NCBI RefSeq assembly: GCF_001651805.1 | Contig: NZ_CP015839.1 | Location: forward strand, 620,001 to 684,000 | Reading direction: 5' to 3' | Length of the DNA stretch: 64,000 nucleotides | From: Marinobacterium aestuarii | GTDB taxonomy: Bacteria; Pseudomonadota; Gammaproteobacteria; Pseudomonadales; Balneatricaceae | Shown: positions 47,209 to 56,651 of the stretch, piece after piece | Layout: each line of letters opens with the position of its first letter | How positions within the stretch are numbered: position 1 is the first letter of the stretch | The notes under the pieces: model-generated | The model's database searches: none | What the model saw: the letters and a program-made list of their open reading frames with translations, nothing else | Told to the model about the DNA's origin: nothing | Program-made: the position numbers and the translations under genes

Positions 47209-47967
47209 ATGCCTGCCAGTGACAGACACTCCAGATATAAACGTATTCTCCTCAAGTTGAGCGGCGAAGCCCTGATGGGCGACGATAACTTCGGTATTGA
47301 TCCCAAGGTGCTGAACCGCATGGCGCTTGAAATCGGCCAGCTGGTCGGTATCGGCGTGCAGGTCGGTATGGTTATCGGCGGGGGCAATCTGTTCCGTGGT
47401 GCGGCGCTGAGCGCGGCCGGCATGGACAGGGTCACCGGAGATCATATGGGCATGCTGGCCACCGTGATGAACGCGCTGGCAATGCGTGATGCGCTGGAAC
47501 GCAGTAATATCGATACCCGTGTCATGTCTGCGATTCCCATGAGTGGCGTTGTCGATCATTATGACCGTCGCAATGCAATGCGCTACCTGAATCAGGGCGA
47601 TGTCGTGATCTTTGCCGCCGGTACCGGCAATCCCTTCTTTACCACGGACTCCGCCGCCTGTTTGCGGGGCATCGAGGTGGAAGCGGATGTGGTACTCAAG
47701 GCGACCAAGGTGGACGGCGTCTATACCGCAGACCCCATGAAAGATCCGAAGGCCAAGCGCTACGTGCATCTCAATTATGACGAAGCGATCGAGAAGCAGC
47801 TCGGCGTCATGGATCTCACGGCCATTTGTCTGACACGCGACCATCAGATGCCGGTACGGGTGTTCAACATGAACAAACCCGGTGCACTGGTCAATCTGGT
47901 TGTAGGTGGTGAAGAAGGCACTCTGATAGACGGCGCTGAAGGAGTAGGAGAAAAATATGCTGAATGA
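47209..47967 (+). CDS. pyrH: Uridylate kinase
   Basis: 252 residues of the amino-acid-kinase fold: [16 protein letters not shown] at 11-26, [11 protein letters not shown] around 61-71, and [17 protein letters not shown]-like sequence (here [16 protein letters not shown]). Phosphorylates UMP to UDP; it is essential and allosterically controlled by GTP/UTP in relatives. Overlaps frr by 11 bp. Confidence 0.97.
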   Translation: MPASDRHSRYKRILLKLSGEALMGDDNFGIDPKVLNRMALEIGQLVGIGVQVGMVIGGGNLFRGAALSAAGMDRVTGDHMGMLATVMNALAMRDALERSNIDTRVMSAIPMSGVVDHYDRRNAMRYLNQGDVVIFAAGTGNPFFTTDSAACLRGIEVEADVVLKATKVDGVYTADPMKDPKAKRYVHLNYDEAIEKQLGVMDLTAICLTRDHQMPVRVFNMNKPGALVNLVVGGEEGTLIDGAEGVGEKYAE

Positions 47968-48514
47968 AATAGTTAAAGACGCAGAAGTCCGCATGGCCAA
48001 GAGCATCGAGTCTCTGGTTGATCACTTCAAACGTATTCGTACCGGACGTGCTCATCCGAGTATTCTGGATTCGCTGACCATCAGCTATTACGGCAGCGAT
48101 GTACCTATAACCCAGGTAGCCAACGTGAGTGTGGAAGATTCCCGCACTCTGGCAATCAATCCCTGGGAAAAGCAGATGGTCAGCGTGATCGAAAAAGCGA
48201 TCATGAAATCCGATCTGGGGCTTAACCCCTCGACCAATGGCGATACCATCCGTCTGCCAATGCCGGCGCTGACTGAAGAAACCCGCAAGGGCTATATCCG
48301 CCAGGCGCGTCAGGAAGCGGAGAACGGCCGTGTATCGGTTCGCAACGTGCGACGCGATGCCAATGGCACGATCAAGGACCTGCTCAAGGACAAGGAAGTC
48401 TCCGAGGACGAAGGCCGTCGTGCCGAAGACCAGGTGCAGAAACTCACGGACAAGTACGTAGCTGAAGTAGACAAGCTGCTTGAGCAGAAAGAAACGGACT
48501 TGATGGAAATTTGA
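47957..48514 (+). CDS. frr: Ribosome recycling factor
   Basis: 185 residues. [20 protein letters not shown], then [13 protein letters not shown] and [19 protein letters not shown] are canonical RRF segments; the protein mimics tRNA and, with EF-G, splits post-termination ribosomes. AGGAG precedes the start, inside the end of pyrH. A GC-rich imperfect hairpin (48532-48555) lies in the 52-bp gap before uppS. Confidence 0.97.
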   Translation: MLNEIVKDAEVRMAKSIESLVDHFKRIRTGRAHPSILDSLTISYYGSDVPITQVANVSVEDSRTLAINPWEKQMVSVIEKAIMKSDLGLNPSTNGDTIRLPMPALTEETRKGYIRQARQEAENGRVSVRNVRRDANGTIKDLLKDKEVSEDEGRRAEDQVQKLTDKYVAEVDKLLEQKETDLMEI

Positions 48515-48566
48515 TGACCACCGGGGCGCCCGGTACCTGGGTGTCGGGTGCCCCGCGTATTGTCTT

Positions 48567-49331
48567 ATGTCGGTGAATAATATTTCCAATAATACTTTGG
48601 GCACGGAGTTGCCACGTCATATTGCCATCATCATGGATGGCAATAACCGTTGGGCCAAAGCCCGTCGCCTGCCAGGCCTTGCGGGCCACCGCGCGGGCGT
48701 CGAGAGCGTGCGTCAGGTGATCGAAGGCTGTATCGAACAGGGCGTGGAATCTCTTACCCTGTTTGCATTCAGCAGCGAGAACTGGCGCCGTCCGGCGCTT
48801 GAGGTCAAAGGGCTGATGGAACTGTTTTTGCGTGCGCTCGAGCGTGAGGCGCGCAAGCTGGAAAAGAACGGCATTCGTCTGCGCATTATTGGCGATCGCA
48901 GTCGCTTCAGCGCTTCCTTGCAGCGCAAGATGGAAGAAGTTGAAACGCTCACGGCCGGCAACACTACCCTCAATCTGAATATCGCTGCCAATTATGGCGG
49001 GCGCTGGGATATTGCTCAGGCCGCCGCTGCGGTTGCCCGCGACTGCGTCGCTGGTACCCTGGATCCTGATGCGGTGGATGAGGCGCTGTTCGATGGCTAC
49101 TGCATGCTGTCGGATCAGCCCAGGCCTGACCTGTGCATACGCACGGCGGGGGAACAGCGAATCAGCAACTTCCTGATCTGGCAGTTGGCCTATACCGAAC
49201 TCTATTTTGCGGACTGTTTCTGGCCTGATTTTGGCAAGGAAGAGTTGAACGCGGCCATCAGAGACTATTGTGGCCGTCAGCGCCGCTTTGGCAAGACCAG
49301 TGAACAGATAGAGGCGGAACGCGGTGCTTAA
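48567..49331 (+). CDS. uppS: Undecaprenyl diphosphate synthase
   Basis: 254 residues of the cis-prenyltransferase family: HIAIIMDGNNRWAKARRLPG (catalytic Asp24), FAFSSENWRRP, and PRPDLCIRTAGEQRISNFLIW-type sequence near the end. Makes the C55 lipid carrier for peptidoglycan and O-antigen synthesis. Overlaps cdsA by 8 bp. Confidence 0.96.
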   Translation: MSVNNISNNTLGTELPRHIAIIMDGNNRWAKARRLPGLAGHRAGVESVRQVIEGCIEQGVESLTLFAFSSENWRRPALEVKGLMELFLRALEREARKLEKNGIRLRIIGDRSRFSASLQRKMEEVETLTAGNTTLNLNIAANYGGRWDIAQAAAAVARDCVAGTLDPDAVDEALFDGYCMLSDQPRPDLCIRTAGEQRISNFLIWQLAYTELYFADCFWPDFGKEELNAAIRDYCGRQRRFGKTSEQIEAERGA

Positions 49332-50130
49332 ACAGCGACTACTTACGGCATTGGTGCTGGCGCCGATGACCCTGGCGGGCGTATTTTTGCTGCCGCTGCC
49401 GGGTTTTGAGCTTTTTGTGGCGGCGGCCATGCTGCTGGGGGCCTGGGAGTGGAGTCAGTTGGCAGGCTTTGAGCGGCTGTCATCCCGTCTGATCTTCAGT
49501 GGCGGCCTGGGCGTGCTGCTCGGGCTCTGTATTCTTATCAAGCCCTGGGTGCCGGTGCAGCTGCTGATGCTGCTCAGCGTTATCTTCTGGCTGCTGGCGC
49601 TGTACTGGGTGGTGAACTATCCGGGCGTGGGTGTCTGGCATGCCCGCAGCAGCCGGCTGGCTATCGGTTATCTGGTGCTGATCAGTAGCTGGTTTGCGCT
49701 GGTTGAGCTCAAGCGGCTCGATCAGGGCGGCGTGCTGATCCTGTTGCTGCTGCTGCTGGTATGGGCATCGGATATCGGTGCCTATATCAGCGGCAAGACC
49801 TGGGGGCACAACAAGCTGGCGCCCAATGTCAGCCCTGGCAAGACCCGCGAGGGTCTCTGGGGCGGCTTGCTGTGCTGCGTGCTGGTCGGCGCGGTTTATG
49901 GCTTGGCCCGTGAACTCCCACTGCCGCAGCTGGTCTATCTCGTCGTGCTGTCCCTGTGCACCGGTCTTGCGTCCGTGCTGGGTGATCTGTTCGAAAGCAT
50001 GCTCAAGCGTCATCAGGGTATCAAGGACAGTGGTTGCATGTTGCCAGGGCACGGTGGTGTACTGGATCGAATCGATAGCCTGACGGCCGCCGCTCCCGTA
50101 TTTGTGCTTGGGATGTGGTTAATTGCCTGA
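49324..50130 (+). CDS. cdsA: Phosphatidate cytidylyltransferase
   Basis: 268 residues, largely membrane-embedded. GTG start at 49324 within the uppS end. The CDP-diglyceride synthetase signature is the C-terminal GCMLPGHGGVLDRIDSL region; WASDIGAYISGKTWG and VSPGKTREGLWGG precede it. Produces CDP-diacylglycerol for phospholipid synthesis. In most relatives dxr comes next; here rseP follows after 18 bp. Confidence 0.95.
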   Translation: MLKQRLLTALVLAPMTLAGVFLLPLPGFELFVAAAMLLGAWEWSQLAGFERLSSRLIFSGGLGVLLGLCILIKPWVPVQLLMLLSVIFWLLALYWVVNYPGVGVWHARSSRLAIGYLVLISSWFALVELKRLDQGGVLILLLLLLVWASDIGAYISGKTWGHNKLAPNVSPGKTREGLWGGLLCCVLVGAVYGLARELPLPQLVYLVVLSLCTGLASVLGDLFESMLKRHQGIKDSGCMLPGHGGVLDRIDSLTAAAPVFVLGMWLIA

Positions 50131-50148
50131 AGCCAGCGTGGAGTTGTG

Positions 50149-51501
50149 ATGAGTATTCTGCATACCTTGCTAGCCACCATTGTTACCCTGGGGTTGCTGG
50201 TCACCATTCATGAGTGGGGGCACTTCTGGGTCGCCCGGCGCTGTGGCGTCAAGGTGCTGCGTTTTTCCGTGGGTTTTGGCAAGCCACTCTGGTCCCGGCG
50301 TGATCGCCAGGGCACCGAGTATGTGGTGGCCGCCATACCGCTGGGTGGCTATGTGCGCATGCTGGACGAACGCGAGGAGGCTGTTCCCGAAGCCCTGCGC
50401 TCCCAGGCCTTCAACAACAAGCCGCTGTGGGCGCGCAGTGCCATAGTGGCGGCCGGTCCTGTGGTTAATCTGCTGTTTGCCGTGCTGGCCTACTGGGCCA
50501 TGTACGTTGTTGGTGTAAGTGCAGTAGCGCCGGTGATCGGTCAGGTTCTGCCAGGTACGCCCGCCTATGAGGCCGGTGTTGAGCCCGGCGGCGAAGTGGT
50601 GGGGCTCGATAGCAACAACCTGCACTCCTGGGAAGAGCTGAATCTGCGTCTGGCGTCCCATATTGGTGACAGTCGGACCCTGTCCCTGCGCGTGCGCTAT
50701 GACGATGCCACTATGCCTGTGACTTATCCGGTGCGGCTGGATGCCTGGCAGGTCGATGTCGAGCGCGAGAGCCCGCTGCGTGCACTGGGCCTGCGACCCT
50801 ATCAGCCGCCGGTGCCGGCCATTCTCGGTCAGCTACTGGACGGCGGTCAGGCGGCGGCTGCAGGTCTGCGCAGCGGTGATCGGATACTGAGCATTGACGG
50901 TGACGCCATCGACGACTGGATGGCACTGGTTGAGCGGGTGCGCGCCAGTGCCGGCCAGCCACTGCAGCTGGTGGTGGAGCGCAGTGGCGGTCGGCTCGAT
51001 ATAGCGCTGACACCGGAAGCGCGTGACAGCGAGGCGGGCCCCATCGGCTATATAGGGGCAGGCGTGCAGGCGATCAGCTGGCCGGCGGAGATGGAGCGCA
51101 CGCTGAGTTATGGCCCTGTAGAGGCGCTGGGTGTGGCGGTTGCCAAAACCGGACAAATGATAGGTTTAACCCTTGAGTCCATCTGGAAAATGCTCGAGGG
51201 TGTGATCTCGGTAAAAAACTTGAGCGGCCCGATCACCATTGCTAAAGTGGCGGGGGCCTCGGCGGCGTCCGGGCTTGAGTCCTTTGTCAGTTTTCTGGCA
51301 TATCTGAGTATTAGTCTTGGGGTGTTGAATTTGCTCCCTATCCCGATGCTGGATGGTGGACACCTGTTTTACTACGGGCTTGAGGCATTGCGAGGCAAAC
51401 CCGTCAGCGAACGGGTGCAGATGTTCGGGCTCAGGATCGGTATGGCTTTATTGTTTACCCTGATGGCAGTTGCAATCGTTAATGACCTGATGCGGCTGTA
51501 G
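50149..51501 (+). CDS. rseP: Site-2 intramembrane protease RseP
   Basis: 450 residues from the ATG at 50149, with GGAG upstream (a GTG directly before it is a less likely start). Zinc motif HEWGH (His21, Glu22, His25); two PDZ domains (about 115-290); and NLLPIPMLDGGH near the C terminus supplying the third metal ligand. Cleaves anti-sigma-E RseA in the envelope stress response and clears signal peptides. Sits directly before bamA, whose product quality it helps monitor. Confidence 0.95.
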   Translation: MSILHTLLATIVTLGLLVTIHEWGHFWVARRCGVKVLRFSVGFGKPLWSRRDRQGTEYVVAAIPLGGYVRMLDEREEAVPEALRSQAFNNKPLWARSAIVAAGPVVNLLFAVLAYWAMYVVGVSAVAPVIGQVLPGTPAYEAGVEPGGEVVGLDSNNLHSWEELNLRLASHIGDSRTLSLRVRYDDATMPVTYPVRLDAWQVDVERESPLRALGLRPYQPPVPAILGQLLDGGQAAAAGLRSGDRILSIDGDAIDDWMALVERVRASAGQPLQLVVERSGGRLDIALTPEARDSEAGPIGYIGAGVQAISWPAEMERTLSYGPVEALGVAVAKTGQMIGLTLESIWKMLEGVISVKNLSGPITIAKVAGASAASGLESFVSFLAYLSISLGVLNLLPIPMLDGGHLFYYGLEALRGKPVSERVQMFGLRIGMALLFTLMAVAIVNDLMRL

Positions 51502-51546
51502 AAATGGCATGGTTGCCTGTTTTTTCGACGGAATAAGAAGTAGTTC

Positions 51547-53868
51547 ATGAAACTCAGACTGGGGCTTCTTTTCTCCCTGATATGCTGGGGGAGTCTGGCG
51601 CACGCCGCCATCACACCTTTTACCGTAACCGATATCCGTCTGGAAGGACTGCAGCGGATTGAGCCCGGGAACGTGTTTCGCAACTTCCCGATAGCCACCG
51701 GCGATCTGGTCTCGCAGTACGATCTTACGCGGGCGTCCAGGCAGCTGTTCGGCTCCGGCTATTTCGATGATGTCGAGTTGCTGCGCGACGGCGATGTGCT
51801 GGTACTGCGCCTGAAAGAGCGGCCGTCGGTGAGCCTGATCCGCCTTGAGGGTAACAAGGTACTCAAGGAGAAGGATCTGCTCGAGGGTCTGAAGCAGAGC
51901 GGTCTGCAGGAAGGCGAAGTCTTCAAGCGTGCGGCACTCGATCGCATTCAGCTGGACCTGCAGCGCCTCTACGTCGCTCAGGGGCGCTACGGCGCTGCCG
52001 TCTCCGCAGACGTTGAGCCTCTGCCGGGCAACCGGGTGGCGCTGAATATCGATATTCGCGAAGGTGAAGTCGCCACCATTCAGCACATCAACGTGGTTGG
52101 CAACAGTGTGTTTGACGACGCAGAGCTGGATCAGCTGTTCGAGCTGAAACTGCCGAGCTTCTGGAGCTTTATCACGGATGACGATCGTTATTCGCGGGAA
52201 AAGCTGTCGGGTGATATTGAGCGCCTGCGTTCCTGGTATCTGGATCGCGGCTACATCAATTTCGCGGTCGACTCGACCCAGGTCAGTATCTCGCCCGACA
52301 AAAAACACGTCTACATTACGGTTAACGTCACCGAAGGCGAGCAGTACCGGGTGCGGGATGTCGATCTTGCCGGCACCATGGCAGTGCCACGCGAAGAGCT
52401 CGAAGCCGAACTGCAGGTTGAATCCGAACAGGTCTTTTCGCGTCAGCGCATGACCGACTCCCAGGAGCGCCTGGTGCGCAAGCTGGGTGACAACGGCTAC
52501 ATGTTTGCCAACGTCAGCCCCGTGCCCACGCTGCATGAGGACGACAATACGGTTTCGCTGCGCTACTTCATCGAGCCGGGTCAGCGTACCTATGTGCGCC
52601 GTATCCTGATCAAGGGCAACACCACTACCGCCGATGAAGTGGTGCGTCAGCAGCTGACCCAGATGGAAGCGGGCATTGCCTCTGCCGAAAAGATCGAGAA
52701 TTCCAAGGAACGGCTGTCCCGTACCGGCTACTTCAAGTCGGTGGATGTGCAGACGCGTCCGGTGCCCGGCACCAATGATCAGGTGGATGTGGAGTACACC
52801 GTTGCTGAGCAACCGTCGGGTCAGTTTACTGCCGCGGTCGGTTTCTCCCAGAGCGATGGCATAATCCTGCAGCTGGGCGTACAGCAGGACAATTTCTTTG
52901 GCAGCGGCAAGAAGGTGGGCTTTAACCTGTCCAACAGCTCGACCCTGACTGAATACAGTTTCAACTATACGGATCCGTTCTACACCGTTGATGGCGTCAG
53001 CCGTGGCTTCGATGTTTTCTACCGCGAGCGAGACTTCGACGAAGACGACGTCAGTAGCTACACCACCGATGAATACGGTGCCGGGGTGAACTTCGGTTAC
53101 CCGATTGATGACTATCAGCGCCTGAGTTTTGGGGCTGGTTTTGAATCCATCAGCATCAACACCTTTGACTCAACGGCACCGGAGATCACGACCTTTATTG
53201 CAGAGGAAGGGGACGATACTTATCTGAACTGGCTGCTCAAGGCATCCTGGACGGATAACCACCTCAACCGTGGCATCTTCCCGACCAGTGGCTACTCCCA
53301 GAGCCTGTCACTCGAAGCGGCGGTGCCGGGCAGTGATCTGACGTACATTAAAGGGTTGTACCGCAGCGAGTACTTCAAGCCACTGAACAGTGTCGAGACC
53401 TGGGTGCTGGGTGCCGGCGGGCGTATCGGCTATGCCGATAGCCTGGGGGGTAACGCCTATCCGTTCTTCAAGAACTACTATGCCGGCGGCCTGAAAACCG
53501 TGCGTGGTTACAAGAACAACTCCCTGGGGCCACGTGACTCCAGCACCGACGCAGACCCCTTCGGCGGCAACGTCCTGGTGGTGGGCTCGCTGGAACTGAT
53601 TTTCCCGACGCCCTTTATCAGCGACCAGACGGGCTGGCGTACCCTGGCATTCATGGATGCCGGTAATGTCTTTACCACCGACTGCCTGGCGGGTGCGAGC
53701 AACTGTACCGAGGGTGTCGATTTTGGCGATATTCGCTACTCGGTGGGTGTGGGTCTGAGCTGGCTGACGCCGGTGGGTCCGCTGTCGATTGCGCTGGCGG
53801 TACCGCTGAATGATCAGGACGGTGACGATACTGAATTCTTCCAGTTTGCTCTTGGGCAGACATTTTAA
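51547..53868 (+). CDS. bamA: Outer-membrane protein assembly factor BamA
   Basis: 773 residues. Signal peptide about 1-21 (ending AHAA), five POTRA domains (to about 420; first ITPFTVTDIRLEGLQRIEPG), and a 16-stranded barrel. The barrel loop-6 motif reads VRGY (in LKTVRGYKNNSLGP) instead of the more usual VRGF. The protein ends in Phe (FALGQTF), the normal C-terminal sorting signal. Inserts beta-barrel proteins into the outer membrane. skp follows 6 bp later. Confidence 0.97.
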   Translation: MKLRLGLLFSLICWGSLAHAAITPFTVTDIRLEGLQRIEPGNVFRNFPIATGDLVSQYDLTRASRQLFGSGYFDDVELLRDGDVLVLRLKERPSVSLIRLEGNKVLKEKDLLEGLKQSGLQEGEVFKRAALDRIQLDLQRLYVAQGRYGAAVSADVEPLPGNRVALNIDIREGEVATIQHINVVGNSVFDDAELDQLFELKLPSFWSFITDDDRYSREKLSGDIERLRSWYLDRGYINFAVDSTQVSISPDKKHVYITVNVTEGEQYRVRDVDLAGTMAVPREELEAELQVESEQVFSRQRMTDSQERLVRKLGDNGYMFANVSPVPTLHEDDNTVSLRYFIEPGQRTYVRRILIKGNTTTADEVVRQQLTQMEAGIASAEKIENSKERLSRTGYFKSVDVQTRPVPGTNDQVDVEYTVAEQPSGQFTAAVGFSQSDGIILQLGVQQDNFFGSGKKVGFNLSNSSTLTEYSFNYTDPFYTVDGVSRGFDVFYRERDFDEDDVSSYTTDEYGAGVNFGYPIDDYQRLSFGAGFESISINTFDSTAPEITTFIAEEGDDTYLNWLLKASWTDNHLNRGIFPTSGYSQSLSLEAAVPGSDLTYIKGLYRSEYFKPLNSVETWVLGAGGRIGYADSLGGNAYPFFKNYYAGGLKTVRGYKNNSLGPRDSSTDADPFGGNVLVVGSLELIFPTPFISDQTGWRTLAFMDAGNVFTTDCLAGASNCTEGVDFGDIRYSVGVGLSWLTPVGPLSIALAVPLNDQDGDDTEFFQFALGQTF

Positions 53869-53874
53869 GGACCT

Positions 53875-54375
53875 ATGATGAACGCAATTCGTGGCATGCT
53901 GCTGGTGCTGGTTGCTGTGTTTTCGCTGCAGGCAGCGGCTGAATCCATTGCTGTATTAAGTGTTGAAGAGGCCTTGCTGAAATCCAAGGCGGCCGCCACT
54001 TTCCGGGAAGGCCTCAAGCGCGAGCTGGCCTCCGAGGAAAAGCAGGTTGTCGAGATGGAGAAGCAGGCCAAGGGGCTGCAGGACAAGCTGCGCAAGAATC
54101 AGGGCCTGCAATCCAGCGATGATGCCAAGCAACTCGCACTGCAGTTCCAGAAGGCCTATGGCCAGTATCAGAAAATGGGACAGGAGCTGCAGCAGAAAAG
54201 GGCCGAGCGTGAGCGCGACTTCCTGCAGGAGATGCGTCCCAAGCTGGATCAGGTTATTCGCGACCTGATCAAGCAAAAGGGCTTTGATGTCGTGCTGGCC
54301 AAGCAGGCGACGGTGTTTATCCGTACCGAACTGGATATCACGCCTCTGGTCATCGAACAGCTGAACAAGCTCTAG
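53875..54375 (+). CDS. skp: Periplasmic chaperone Skp (OmpH)
   Basis: 166 residues. Signal peptide 1-22 (ending LQAAA), followed by a long helical hairpin (LKRELASEEKQVVEMEKQAK; QKMGQELQQKRAERERDFL) and a short beta body, the jellyfish-tentacle shape of Skp. Holds unfolded outer-membrane proteins for the BamA machine encoded upstream. Two adjacent ATGs (53875 and 53878); the second has better spacing to AAGGA. Confidence 0.92.
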   Translation: MMNAIRGMLLVLVAVFSLQAAAESIAVLSVEEALLKSKAAATFREGLKRELASEEKQVVEMEKQAKGLQDKLRKNQGLQSSDDAKQLALQFQKAYGQYQKMGQELQQKRAERERDFLQEMRPKLDQVIRDLIKQKGFDVVLAKQATVFIRTELDITPLVIEQLNKL

Positions 54376-54381
54376 GCCCCG

Positions 54382-55434
54382 ATGGCGGCTACTCGAACTA
54401 TCAGGCTTCAGGACATCGCCGACCTGATCGGCGGCGAGGTGCAGGGAGATCCGGACTACCGGGTTTCCGGCCTCGCGACCCTGCAATCAGCTGGCCCAGG
54501 CCAGCTTTCGTTTTTTGCCAATGGACGTTATCTGCCGCAGCTGCGCGCAAGCCAGGCCGGTGCCGTACTGGTGCGTGCGGAGCATCTGGACTCGGTGTCC
54601 CAGGTGGCCATTCTGGTGGATGACCCCTATCTGGCCTATGCCCGGGTGAGTCAGCTGTTTGACTGGCGCAGCGAGCTGCTGCCAGGTGTTCACCCCACGG
54701 CGGTATTGGCGGCGGACGTGCAGCTGGATCCCGGCGCCGAGATTGGTGCCCAGGCGGTGATAGGCGCGGGCTCGGTGATCGCTGCGGGTGCTTTCATTGG
54801 TGCCCATGCCGTGATCGGTGCCTCCTGTCGTATCGGTGAAAACAGCCGGGTCGAGGCCGGTGTGGTGCTGTATGATAGCGTCACCCTGGGGGCGCGCTGC
54901 ATTGTTCACTCAGGCGCGGTACTGGGGGCTGATGGTTTTGGCTTTGCCCCGGAATCTGGCCGCTGGGTGAAAATCTGTCAGCTGGGCGGCGTCACCGTTG
55001 GCGATGATGTCGAAATCGGTGCCGGCACGACCATTGACAGAGGCGCGCTGGACGACACCTTTATTGGTGACGGTGTGAAACTGGATAACCAGATTCAGAT
55101 CGCTCACAACGTGCACATAGGCGCGGATACTGCCATTGCCGGCGGTACCGCTGTTGCCGGAAGCACTAAAATCGGCGAGCGCTGCACTATCGCGGGCCTG
55201 TCGGGCATTACCGGTCACCTGACAATTGCCGCCGGTACCCATATCACCGCGATGTCGCTGGTGAGCAAGTCGATTTCCCAGCCTGGCGCCTATTCGTCAG
55301 GCACGGGACTGCAACCGCACCAGAGTTGGAAGCGCAATGTAGTGCGTTTCAAACAGCTGGATGAACTCGCCCGGCGCGTTGCAAAACTGGAACAGACAAT
55401 CGAGCTTAATTCTATTGAAGGTCATAAAGAATGA
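54382..55434 (+). CDS. lpxD: UDP-3-O-acylglucosamine N-acyltransferase
   Basis: 350 residues. N-terminal uridine-binding domain, then a left-handed beta helix of hexapeptide repeats (about 100-300) that includes [16 protein letters not shown] with the catalytic His. Third step of lipid A synthesis. It overlaps fabZ by 4 bp. Typical lpxD-fabZ-lpxA-lpxB order. Confidence 0.96.
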   Translation: MAATRTIRLQDIADLIGGEVQGDPDYRVSGLATLQSAGPGQLSFFANGRYLPQLRASQAGAVLVRAEHLDSVSQVAILVDDPYLAYARVSQLFDWRSELLPGVHPTAVLAADVQLDPGAEIGAQAVIGAGSVIAAGAFIGAHAVIGASCRIGENSRVEAGVVLYDSVTLGARCIVHSGAVLGADGFGFAPESGRWVKICQLGGVTVGDDVEIGAGTTIDRGALDDTFIGDGVKLDNQIQIAHNVHIGADTAIAGGTAVAGSTKIGERCTIAGLSGITGHLTIAAGTHITAMSLVSKSISQPGAYSSGTGLQPHQSWKRNVVRFKQLDELARRVAKLEQTIELNSIEGHKE

Positions 55435-55871
55435 TGATGGACGTTAAGGAAATCCGGGAGTATCTGCCTCACCGATACCCTTTTCTGCTGGTTGACAGGG
55501 TGCTTGAGCTGGAAGTGGGTGAGTCCATCGTCGCGATCAAGAATGTTACGGTTAACGAGCCGTTCTTCAACGGCCATTTCCCTGGCCATCCTGTCATGCC
55601 GGGTGTGCTGATCGTCGAGGCGATGGCGCAGGCGGCGGGCATCCTTGGCTTCAAAACCATGGACAAGAAGCCCCAGGACGGTTCAATCTATTACTTCGTT
55701 GGTGCTGACGACCTGCGCTTCAAGCGTCCCGTGGTACCCGGTGACCAGCTGCGTCTGGAAGCCCGCAAACTGTCCGAGCGTCGTGGCATCTGGAAATTTG
55801 CTGTCCGTGCCTCCGTCGACGGCGATACCGTCAGCTCCGCAACCATTCTGTGTGCAGATAGAAAGGTGTAA
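55431..55871 (+). CDS. fabZ: 3-hydroxyacyl-[ACP] dehydratase FabZ
   Basis: 146 residues, hot-dog fold. The catalytic segment is [22 protein letters not shown] (about 46-66) with the active-site His and downstream Glu. Competes with the Lpx enzymes for 3-hydroxyacyl-ACP, hence its place among lpx genes. ATG ATG at the start; overlaps lpxD stop. Confidence 0.96.
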   Translation: MMMDVKEIREYLPHRYPFLLVDRVLELEVGESIVAIKNVTVNEPFFNGHFPGHPVMPGVLIVEAMAQAAGILGFKTMDKKPQDGSIYYFVGADDLRFKRPVVPGDQLRLEARKLSERRGIWKFAVRASVDGDTVSSATILCADRKV

Positions 55872-55874
55872 CCC

Positions 55875-56645
55875 TTGATCGACTCCCACGCCATTGTTGA
55901 TGCCAGTGCCAAGATTGCGTCCGACGTGGAGGTCGGACCCTGGAGTATCATCGGACCCGATGTAGAAATCGGTGAAGGTACGGTTATAGGCCCCCATGTG
56001 GTTGTCCGGGGCCCGTCCCGGATCGGGCGACATAACCGTATCTTCCAGTTCGCCTCCATTGGTGAGGAGTGCCAGGACAAGAAGTACGCCGGTGAGCCGA
56101 CGCGGCTCGAAGTGGGGGATCACAATATCTTTCGCGAAGGCGTGACTGTGCACCGTGGCACTGTGCAGGATCAGAGCCTGACCCGCATCGGCAGTCATAA
56201 CCTCTTCATGGCCAACACTCATGTGGCCCATGACTGCATGGTGGGCGACCATGTGATCCTGGCCAACAATGCGGCGCTGGCAGGCCATGTGCACGTGGGC
56301 GATCACGCCATTCTGGGCGGTTTTACCGCCGTGCATCAGTTCTGCCATATAGGCGCCCATGTGATGTGCGGTGCCGGCAGTGTGGTGCTCAAGGATATTC
56401 CGGCCTATGTCATGGCCACCGGCAATACAGCGACGCCGCACGGCATTAATACCGAAGGCCTGCGCCGCCGGGGTTATTCGCCCGAGGCGCTGCGCACCCT
56501 GCGTCAGGCTTACAAGGTGATCTATCGCCAGCGTCTGACGCTGGAACAGGCGCTGGAACAGCTGGAGCAGATGCGTAGCAACTGCCCGGAACTGCAATTG
56601 TTGATTGATTCGCTGCAGGCTTCGACCCGCGGCATCATCCGGTAG
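55875..56645 (+). CDS. lpxA: UDP-N-acetylglucosamine O-acyltransferase
   Basis: 256 residues of hexapeptide-repeat beta helix with the catalytic His in THVAHDCMVGDHV. Start is TTG at 55875 (IDSHAIVDASAKI follows), with AAGGTG upstream; no ATG fits the family N terminus, so a TTG initiator is inferred. First committed acylation in lipid A synthesis. The 3-bp gap to fabZ and 6-bp gap to lpxB imply one operon. Confidence 0.95.
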   Translation: MIDSHAIVDASAKIASDVEVGPWSIIGPDVEIGEGTVIGPHVVVRGPSRIGRHNRIFQFASIGEECQDKKYAGEPTRLEVGDHNIFREGVTVHRGTVQDQSLTRIGSHNLFMANTHVAHDCMVGDHVILANNAALAGHVHVGDHAILGGFTAVHQFCHIGAHVMCGAGSVVLKDIPAYVMATGNTATPHGINTEGLRRRGYSPEALRTLRQAYKVIYRQRLTLEQALEQLEQMRSNCPELQLLIDSLQASTRGIIR

Positions 56646-56651
56646 CGGCCG

